NCBI GenBank assembly: GCA_039024295.1
Contig: JBCDIQ010000154.1
Span: 1 to 12,360 of the forward strand
DNA length: 12,360 nt
Source of the DNA: JBCDIQ01 sp039024295
GTDB taxonomy: Bacteria; Bacteroidota; Bacteroidia; J057
Direction of reading: 5' to 3'
Part shown: piece by piece, positions 7,284 to 12,360 of the stretch
How positions within the stretch are numbered: position 1 is the stretch's first letter
How the letters are laid out: the number at the start of each line of letters is the position of its first letter
The notes under the pieces: model-generated
Told to the model about the DNA's origin: nothing
Seen by the model: the letters and a program-made list of their open reading frames with translations, nothing else
Database searches by the model: none
Translations under genes and position numbers: made by a program

Positions 7284-8249
7284 ATGATCATCATTACCGG
7301 AGCTGCTGGCTTTATCGGCAGCTGTATTGCAGCCTACCTGAACGAGCAAAAATTCTACGATTTGGTCCTCGTAGATGATTTTTCCCCTACCAACAAATTG
7401 TACAATTACTCAGGAAAACGGTATGCCAGTTTGGTAGACCGCGATCACCTGTTTGAGTGGCTGAAAGGAAAGGGGAAACTCATTCAGTTTGTACTGCACA
7501 TGGGGGCCCGCACAGATACAACTGAGCAAGACAAATCAATTTTTGACCACCTGAACCTTAATTATTCCAAAAAGATTTGGCACTACTGCACCGAGCATGC
7601 GATTCCCTTGATTTACGCATCTAGTGCTGCTACTTATGGAGGTGGAGAGTTAGGATTTGATGATAAGATGGAGGCACCAGAGCGACTAAAGCCTCTGAAT
7701 CCTTATGGGGAGAGCAAGCACCAGTTTGATCAATGGGTACTTGATCAGCAAAAAGCTCCTTATTTTTGGGCAGGACTGAAATTCTTCAATGTATTTGGGC
7801 CAAACGAATATCATAAAGGCCGAATGGCCAGCGTCGTATTCCATACCTTCAACCAAATTCGGGACACAGGAGGCATGAAGCTTTTTCGTTCCCATCGCCC
7901 AGACTTCCAGGACGGTCACCAACAACGAGATTTTGTATATGTTAAAGACTTGGTCGAGGTGATTTTCTTCTTGATGAATCATCGAAAAGATTCTGGAATC
8001 TATAACCTAGGGACCGGTCAGGCGAGGACATTTTTGGATTTGGCACGTAATGTGTTCTCTAGTTTATCGTTACCTGAAAAGATTTCATTTATTGATACCC
8101 CAGCCGATATCCGGGAGGCTTATCAGTATTATACCCAAGCTGATATGGCTAAACTACTAAACATTGGATATTCCTCAGGTTTCAGGAGCCTTGAATCCAG
8201 TGTTGAGGATTATGTAAAAAATCATCTTTCTCCCGGGAAATATTGGTGA
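7284..8249 (+). CDS. hldD: ADP-L-glycero-D-manno-heptose 6-epimerase
   Basis: A 321-residue cytoplasmic short-chain dehydrogenase/reductase that converts ADP-D-glycero-D-manno-heptose to the L-glycero form, the last step in making the heptose donor for LPS core or other heptosylated glycans. Visible: Rossmann motif GAAGFIG (6-12), LHMGARTDTT (71-80), YASSAATYG (111-119) with the catalytic Ser, Y141-GES-K145 (YxxxK), and FNVFGPNEYHKGRMAS with K178, the lysine that acts with the tyrosine as the second base in the E. coli enzyme. RDFVYVKD, NLGTGQARTF and PADIREAYQYYTQAD are further family signatures. Length is normal for HldD. A TTG-N20-TAATTTG sequence (7228-7257) just upstream is one base short of a -7 consensus, so it might have its own promoter. 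Related nucleotide-sugar epimerases are less likely given the HKGRMAS and PADIRE signatures. Confidence 0.95.
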   Translation: MIIITGAAGFIGSCIAAYLNEQKFYDLVLVDDFSPTNKLYNYSGKRYASLVDRDHLFEWLKGKGKLIQFVLHMGARTDTTEQDKSIFDHLNLNYSKKIWHYCTEHAIPLIYASSAATYGGGELGFDDKMEAPERLKPLNPYGESKHQFDQWVLDQQKAPYFWAGLKFFNVFGPNEYHKGRMASVVFHTFNQIRDTGGMKLFRSHRPDFQDGHQQRDFVYVKDLVEVIFFLMNHRKDSGIYNLGTGQARTFLDLARNVFSSLSLPEKISFIDTPADIREAYQYYTQADMAKLLNIGYSSGFRSLESSVEDYVKNHLSPGKYW

Positions 8250-8300
8250 GAATATGGATTTCTTTTTCCATTATGGGGTCGAATTGAATCAAAAAAAGTG

Positions 8301-8308
8301 TATATTTA
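8301..8308 (+). promoter_or_regulatory. Possible -7 element before the PH-like membrane protein
   Basis: TATATTTA matches TAnnTTTG at seven of eight positions, in the 143-bp gap between hldD and the next gene. The nearest TTG (8284-8286) is only 14 nt upstream, shorter than the usual ~20, so this is weak. Confidence 0.25.
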
Positions 8309-8392
8309 CAAGGAAACATAACCTGGGCAGGAAGAGTTAAACCAATCTGCTGTTGTTTCGTTTCTTTCAAAAGACCAGGTAGCTGCAAACTC

Positions 8393-9025
8393 ATGACGCT
8401 GATCAAACTTCTTCTCAACTTTGGACTTCTGGTAGCCCTATTGGTATCTCCATGTTTGCTATTGATGGCTCATTGGTACCGTAAGCAAATGCCCAATACG
8501 GTTATGTCATGGAAGAAGCCCGAATTGGTGTTGGTGACCATTATTTATTCTGTGGTTGCTTTGATTTTGTTCATCGTAGGGATTTCTTGCTTTTTCATTC
8601 ATTTAGGATATTTAGAGTCTACCCAGATTGAAGCGACGGCCAAAGACCGTTTTTTTAGCATTGGGCTGTTTTGTTTCCTCATCATTGTATCGCTCATCTT
8701 TACCTACGCTGCCCTTCGCATGCTTCTGGTACAAGTCGTTACAGACAAAGGGCTTGTATGCAATGACAGGATGTTAAGAATCCCCGATTACCGAAATGTG
8801 GTAGAATGGCACGAGATTCTGGATTACTACATAAAGTCAGATTACCCCAACGTCATTTTTTCTCTCATCATACAGAAAAAAGTATTGAAGTATGACAGAA
8901 TGGCTATCAAGGTCCCTGTATACATAAGGGATGATTTTGAGCATCTTCTGGAGACAAAAATGTATAGCGCAAAGGCTATAAAAGCCAGAACTGAAATGAG
9001 TCGCTCCCGCTACTCTGAAAACTGA
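8393..9025 (+). CDS. Three-helix membrane protein with a PH-like C-terminal domain
   Basis: A 210-residue protein of unknown function. Three hydrophobic segments are visible (about 4-26, 45-71 and 87-113), each long enough to cross the membrane. The remaining ~95 residues are soluble. The stretch VVTDKGLVCNDRMLRIPDYR followed by VVEWHEILDYYIKSD has the alternating pattern of bacterial PH-like (bPH) domains, in which 'I/V-T-x-x-G-L' strands are followed by a 'W-x-x-I' strand. I infer a membrane-anchored PH-like protein, possibly a scaffold or stress protein, but the resemblance is by eye. The domain should be cytoplasmic if the N-terminus is outside, or the reverse; the charges do not settle it. 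It begins 143 bp after hldD, with no ribosome-binding site stronger than an AGG at about 8378. Confidence 0.7.
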   Translation: MTLIKLLLNFGLLVALLVSPCLLLMAHWYRKQMPNTVMSWKKPELVLVTIIYSVVALILFIVGISCFFIHLGYLESTQIEATAKDRFFSIGLFCFLIIVSLIFTYAALRMLLVQVVTDKGLVCNDRMLRIPDYRNVVEWHEILDYYIKSDYPNVIFSLIIQKKVLKYDRMAIKVPVYIRDDFEHLLETKMYSAKAIKARTEMSRSRYSEN

Positions 9026-9125
9026 GCGCTTGAATTCCCATTGGTACTTGGTGTTTAGTTCTGAGGTAGTCCCTTTTTAAGAGTGCCCACATTTACGGCC
9101 CCATTTTCTTTGTAAGGTTTATTGG

Positions 9126-9133
9126 TATCTTTA
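9126..9133 (+). promoter_or_regulatory. -7 element directly before the GT-C-like gene; leaderless transcript possible
   Basis: TATCTTTA (7 of 8 to TAnnTTTG) ends four bases before the ATG at 9138. If used, transcription would begin at or next to the start codon. There is no proper TTG about 20 nt upstream (the nearest, 9110-9112, is 13 nt away), so the promoter is only half matched. Confidence 0.4.
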
Positions 9134-9137
9134 CCCA

Positions 9138-10499
9138 ATGATAAAGGTAATTGGTCCTGACCGATTGTTAACCGGAGGCACGGTCTTACTAATGGGGGTC
9201 CTTTTGGCAGGGTATGCACTCATCAATGGATATCCACTTGTTACCAGTGATACAGGTGCTTATATCGACTCTGGGTTTTCGCTGGTCCCCCCTTCAGATA
9301 GGCCCATCTATTATGGGCTTTTCCTTAGGATGACTTCTTTTGGGCTTTCATTATGGATACCGGTTCTTTTTCAGGGTTTTTTGGTTTCCCTCCTTATGTA
9401 TAGGTGTGTAAAAGTGCTGGGAAAGGGTCAGTCAACTCTCATCCATTTTGTCTTAACCTGTCTCTTTACGTTTCTTTTTACAGGGGTTTCCTGGTATGTG
9501 GGCCAGCTGATGGCTGATATTTTTACCGCCATCCTGGCACTTTCTGTGTTCTTGTACTTCAAAGATGAGTTTTCCGGCAGTAAGCCACTTTATATGATAA
9601 TTGCATTGGTGTCAACCACTATGCACAATGCCCATATCCTTATTTTAACTGGGTTTTGTTTGGTCATGTTGCTGTTTTCTCTTCTCAGACAATTCAAGGC
9701 TTACAGAAAAGCTGTTATACTATTGAGTGCCTCTATTTTTGCCCTGATCATGGGCTTGTGTTCCATATCATGGGGAATGGGGTATGGCTTCAGGTTAAGC
9801 GGTTCAACACATGTTTTTTTAATGGGGAAATGGGCTGAAAATGGTGTCCTAAAGGAATACCTTGAAGAAAACTGCCCAGCAGTACCTAAAGAGTTATGCG
9901 ATTATCGCCAAAAACTTCCGCAGCCCGGTTGGGAATTTGTTTGGAACAATTCTAGCCCGCTTTACACCATGGGGGGCTGGGGTGAGACAAAAGAACCCTT
10001 CACCCTTATCATTAAAGAGATTTTATCCAGTCCTAGGTATTTGGTTTTGCTTTTTAAGCGAGGCGTTGTTGACACTTTTGTTCAAATGAGCAGCATTGAA
10101 GTGGGAGATGGATTGAGGCCCTACCGGGATGGAACCAATCCTTTTTGGAAAGTCCAGGCCTTTTATGCCCATGAGCTAGATGAGTACTTAGCCTCGATGC
10201 AGCAGCAGGACACCCTTAGCTGGAACAAGGAAAATAGCATATATTCTTTTGCATTTTTGGTCACAAGCTTGTTGGTTATCATCTCATGCTTCTTCCAAAG
10301 GCCAAGTGCTGAAGTGCTGTTTGCCTATCTTATTTTTGTCCTTTTATTTGCTTTGAACGCTGCCATTACCGCGAATCTCGCAAATGTATTGGCAAGGCTT
10401 TCTTCCCGTGTGTTTTGGATTATCCCCATGCTGAATTTGCTTGTCCTTTCCCAATACCTGATGGCTGCCATTTCTGATTCCTCTAAAAGAGGGGCCTAG
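9138..10499 (+). CDS. Polytopic membrane protein, GT-C glycosyltransferase-like
   Basis: A 453-residue integral membrane protein with about ten hydrophobic helices (first ones near 12-31, 72-95, 103-119, 125-141; last ones 367-386, 393-411, 427-446) and one large loop near 213-300. After the first helix comes VTSDTGAYIDSG with D38, then DRPIYYGLFLR (54-64). An acidic residue in the first outside loop beside an RPxYY motif, and a late conserved-looking stretch NVLARLSSRVFWIIP (416-430), fit the general plan of GT-C lipid-phosphate-sugar-dependent glycosyltransferases and related uncharacterised proteins. Donor and acceptor cannot be read from the sequence. The neighbouring hldD and envelope theme are compatible with glycan assembly at the inner membrane. 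The start ATG follows a -7 element closely. It could instead be a membrane protein unrelated in function. Confidence 0.7.
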   Translation: MIKVIGPDRLLTGGTVLLMGVLLAGYALINGYPLVTSDTGAYIDSGFSLVPPSDRPIYYGLFLRMTSFGLSLWIPVLFQGFLVSLLMYRCVKVLGKGQSTLIHFVLTCLFTFLFTGVSWYVGQLMADIFTAILALSVFLYFKDEFSGSKPLYMIIALVSTTMHNAHILILTGFCLVMLLFSLLRQFKAYRKAVILLSASIFALIMGLCSISWGMGYGFRLSGSTHVFLMGKWAENGVLKEYLEENCPAVPKELCDYRQKLPQPGWEFVWNNSSPLYTMGGWGETKEPFTLIIKEILSSPRYLVLLFKRGVVDTFVQMSSIEVGDGLRPYRDGTNPFWKVQAFYAHELDEYLASMQQQDTLSWNKENSIYSFAFLVTSLLVIISCFFQRPSAEVLFAYLIFVLLFALNAAITANLANVLARLSSRVFWIIPMLNLLVLSQYLMAAISDSSKRGA

Positions 10500-10595
10500 A
10501 TTTAGGGAGACATTTTTTGGTTCCCTGACAAAAAATACGAACTGGAGCCATTTTTTTGTTAGCCTACTAAAACATCTTATTTACCTGAAATAATT

Positions 10596-10637
10596 GGGTA
10601 AGGAATTATTTGCCAACCTCCCAATAATTCCCTAACC
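10596..10637. promoter_or_regulatory. 15-bp imperfect inverted repeat overlapping a promoter (candidate operator)
   Basis: GGGTAAGGAATTATT (10596-10610) is repeated in inverse as AATAATTCCCTAACC (10623-10637): nine perfect inner pairs and 13 of 15 overall, with a 12-nt centre. The centre contains most of the -33 element and the right arm runs into the -7 element of the promoter below, as expected of a repressor or activator site. As RNA it would not be followed by a T-run, so it is not a good terminator. Confidence 0.55.
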
Positions 10638-10640
10638 TTG
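10609..10640 (+). promoter_or_regulatory. Promoter of the sensor-like gene
   Basis: TTTG at 10609-10612, 20-nt spacer, TAACCTTG at 10633-10640 (one mismatch to TAnnTTTG). The transcript would begin near 10646 and have a leader of about 32 nt to the ATG at 10678. Confidence 0.5.
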
Positions 10641-10677
10641 TTTAAGGCATGGTATTGTTGCCCACTTCCCCTGTTAA

Positions 10678-11880
10678 ATGTCCAAGAAACCTTTTTTTAC
10701 ATACCTCCTTTGGACACTTCCCGGAGTAGTCCTGCTACTGGTGAGTGGGTTGTTGGCATTTTACGACGCAGGTCAAAGTGATGAGGTGCTAAAAGGAAGG
10801 GCACAACGTACGTTGCAGCAAGACCTAAATCGTTGTGTTCAGGCTTCCATCAATAAAAAACCCGGGAGGAAAATCCCTGGATATTGTAAAGCATGTGACC
10901 TAACCTACAGCGAATCTGGAAAACTGATCTCATGGGAAAATAGTCAGTTTTTGCCTGCTTATGAGCGGATTAATCTCCTTAAATTAATCCCCCAGGAGGA
11001 AATCGTGTATTATGGGAACCGGGTGTATCTGCAGCTTCGGCAGGCCCAACAAGGGCAGACACGGGTGGTATTTATTCCCATTTATTTTGATTACGGAATT
11101 GAGAATGAATACCTGCTACCCCATGTGTTTTTAGGCACTTTACGATCACAATTTACAGATGATGAGGTGCGCCGTATCAGGGTCTCTACTGAACGTATGC
11201 CTGAGGAGGTGAACCTCAACACCCCCACTAATGTCCACCTTCTTAGCCTGCGAGATGTTGAAATCAAAAAACTTCGGCAAAGCCTTAGGTGGTGGGTAGT
11301 CGGGATAGGCAGCCTGGGACTTGTTATTTTGTTATTGGGATTTCGGATTGCCAGTATCAAAACCATTTCGAAACGGTTTTGGGCAGATATGGCTTTTTTG
11401 CCCTTGCTGCCACTGATCCGGGTGCTGTTGTGGCTTACGAACCTTCCTGGCAACTACGTTGATAATGAGTTGTTCTCTCCCAATATTCTGGCCATTAACT
11501 TTCTTGCCCCTTCCCTGGGTGACTTGAGCCTCAATATTTTTGTCCTCACCTTTTCAGTTTGGTTACTTTATAAGAACCTCTATGTACCCCTCCAAAACAG
11601 CTACCAGAAGCTGGTAAATCGGAAGGTAATTGCCTGGGGAATTTGCCTGCTTAACCTGGCGGTTTGTAGCCTACTGCTCTGGGCTTACAATGGTATTTTT
11701 GACGAAATCATGTTGAACTCACAAGTGGATGTTGAGTTTAGCAACGTATTTGAAACCAGTATTTATTCTTTCATCATCTTGCTGGACATTGGCATGTTGT
11801 TGATGGCAATAGCCTTTGTCATCATAGGTAGGCAGTTGGTACAACTTTTCAGGCACAACTGGTATCCCCCTGAATTTTAG
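10678..11880 (+). CDS. Multi-pass membrane sensor-like protein, apparently truncated at its C-terminus
   Basis: A 400-residue protein: helix 1 at about 8-28, an outer domain at 29-204 (with CxxC at 70-73), then a block of helices near 205-223, 236-255, 283-299, 318-337 and 361-385. It has no enzymatic or output domain. The layout looks like the input half of a large Bacteroidota sensor histidine kinase, whose second sensor and kinase domain would follow. The frame ends two codons after a YPP motif: NWYPPEF, then TAG. On the opposite strand about 490 bp to the right, ALYPPDWYLAGLV has the same motif and continues with more membrane helices. I infer that this gene was cut by an inversion at the YPP codons, and that the stop is a result of it. 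Alternatively it is a complete small membrane protein. ATG at 10678 follows a TAA and has no ribosome-binding site; the helix-1 start supports it. Confidence 0.7.
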   Translation: MSKKPFFTYLLWTLPGVVLLLVSGLLAFYDAGQSDEVLKGRAQRTLQQDLNRCVQASINKKPGRKIPGYCKACDLTYSESGKLISWENSQFLPAYERINLLKLIPQEEIVYYGNRVYLQLRQAQQGQTRVVFIPIYFDYGIENEYLLPHVFLGTLRSQFTDDEVRRIRVSTERMPEEVNLNTPTNVHLLSLRDVEIKKLRQSLRWWVVGIGSLGLVILLLGFRIASIKTISKRFWADMAFLPLLPLIRVLLWLTNLPGNYVDNELFSPNILAINFLAPSLGDLSLNIFVLTFSVWLLYKNLYVPLQNSYQKLVNRKVIAWGICLLNLAVCSLLLWAYNGIFDEIMLNSQVDVEFSNVFETSIYSFIILLDIGMLLMAIAFVIIGRQLVQLFRHNWYPPEF

Positions 11881-12360
11881 GGGAATATCTGCCTTGGGAC
11901 CCACGGCGGGCTCTTGCCCATAATATCGATCTACACGTAAACCATCAGGCGCGTAAGCGAATGCTTTTACATTAAAAGTTTCGAAAGTTTCCTCTAGATA
12001 CTTGGCAGTAAACCACTCAGCAAAATCCGGGACACTGGGGGTCTGTTTGCGTTTGGCAATGATTTCTTCATATTTCGCGGCTATGTTCTGCTCGGCAACC
12101 ATGTACTCAATCTGTGTCTGGGTCCGCCGGCTTTTAAGCACCTTATTGGCCAGGTTCTGAACTTTCAGTTGGTTCAGGCTCTCAATACCCGTTACCACGC
12201 CATAGGTCGGCAGGGCAGAACAAATCACAATCAGGATGAGGTAATTGGGCAAGTCATATCGAAAAATACGCTGACTCGGTAGGCGAGCAACCATGATAAA
12301 AAACAGCATTAAGCAACAAATGACCAGCCCCGCGAGGTACCAGTCGGGGGGGTACAATGC
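11719..12360 (-). CDS. Partial membrane sensor segment, open beyond the right edge
   Basis: The frame is open from the window's right edge. Visible residues ALYPPDWYLAGLV lead into two membrane helices (about 8-25 and 39-58 counted from the TTG at 12357), a helical linker with coiled-coil look (LKVQNLANKVLKSRRTQTQ), and a mixed domain ending FAYAPDGLRVDRYYGQEP. This layout matches the second half of a sensor kinase input region. Coding look ends near 11880; the last ~50 codons (11719-11865) are simply antisense to the convergent sensor-like gene, so the true end is probably not the stop at 11719. No kinase domain is present. Either this is the middle of the facing gene in inverted orientation, or it is the 3' part of a separate truncated paralogue. 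The beginning is not in the window. Confidence 0.55.
   Translation of the reverse strand, partial: ALYPPDWYLAGLVICCLMLFFIMVARLPSQRIFRYDLPNYLILIVICSALPTYGVVTGIESLNQLKVQNLANKVLKSRRTQTQIEYMVAEQNIAAKYEEIIAKRKQTPSVPDFAEWFTAKYLEETFETFNVKAFAYAPDGLRVDRYYGQEPAVGPKADIPLKFRGIPVVPEKLYQLPTYDDKGYCHQQHANVQQDDERINTGFKYVAKLNIHL
11861..11889. repeat. Palindrome at the end of the sensor-like gene
   Basis: TATCCCCCT (11863-11871) pairs with AGGGGAATA (11879-11887) with one mismatch around a 7-nt loop, and GG/TC beside it extend it by a G-T and a G-C pair. The TAG stop (11878-11880) lies inside. It has no T-run on either side, so it is poor as an intrinsic terminator. It sits at the presumed left end of the inverted segment. 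Confidence 0.55.

Noticed and set aside
8254..8340. 28-codon plus-strand frame starting ATGGATTTC between hldD and the PH-like gene
   Set aside because: Overlaps the possible -7 element, has no ribosome-binding site and no recognisable sequence.
10504..10526. AGGGA/TCCCT hairpin after the GT-C-like gene as terminator
   Set aside because: Only five perfect pairs, and the following bases are GACAAAAAA rather than a T-run.
11091..11453. Minus-strand frame of 120 codons inside the sensor-like gene
   Set aside because: Rich in Ser/Arg/Ile without pattern, antisense to clear membrane helices.
11719..11865. Last ~50 codons of the minus-strand sensor segment as genuine protein
   Set aside because: They are antisense to helix 6 of the convergent gene and look unlike the hydrophobic/charged pattern before the palindrome; kept in the feature only because the frame is open.

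Overview
The window looks like chromosomal DNA from a Bacteroidota bacterium, probably of the Cytophagia/Cytophagales type. Three things point there: a type IX secretion (T9SS) C-terminal sorting domain on a very large secreted enzyme; promoter-like TTTG-N20-TAnnTTTG sequences with little Shine-Dalgarno signal; and an ADP-heptose epimerase, which implies a Gram-negative LPS-type envelope. No tRNA, rRNA, IS element, CRISPR array or transposase was seen.

Left part (1-1660): a short AraC-type DNA-binding protein on the minus strand, ending before a hairpin terminator. Divergent from it is a small predicted secreted protein with an HEWFH zinc-peptidase-like motif and an apparent TTG start. A second hairpin and a short intergenic repeat cluster (ACCTATCAGC copies plus a CCCGC/GCGGG hairpin) lie between it and the next gene, which converges on it.

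Middle (1661-6607, minus strand): one 1648-residue secreted protein. It is a tandem duplication of a whole unit, OB-like domain + metallophosphatase + 5'-nucleotidase C-terminal domain, followed by a T9SS sorting domain. Every motif pair measured is exactly 765 residues apart. Both heads replace the same family metal-ligand residues.

Right part (6608-10499, plus strand): a 105-residue conserved-looking protein with a good promoter match; an HldD-type ADP-L-glycero-D-manno-heptose 6-epimerase; a three-helix membrane protein with a PH-like cytoplasmic tail; and an 11-helix-scale membrane protein with GT-C glycosyltransferase-like features. HldD and perhaps the GT-C-like protein suggest cell-envelope or glycan work, but spacing does not prove an operon.

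Right end (10500-12360): a promoter overlapped by a 15-bp imperfect inverted repeat precedes a 400-residue multi-pass sensor-like protein that stops abruptly after ...NWYPPEF. Facing it on the minus strand is an open frame that continues past the window edge. It begins its visible part with ...YPPDWYLAGL and carries two more membrane helices and a sensor-like domain. The YPP[E/D] codons at the two ends are in inverted orientation and in the same frame. Inverting about 490 bp between them would fuse the two halves in frame. This is the best candidate for an unusual system here: an intragenic invertible segment, or a fixed inversion, in a membrane sensor gene. The evidence is suggestive only, because the repeats are short and the right flank is missing.
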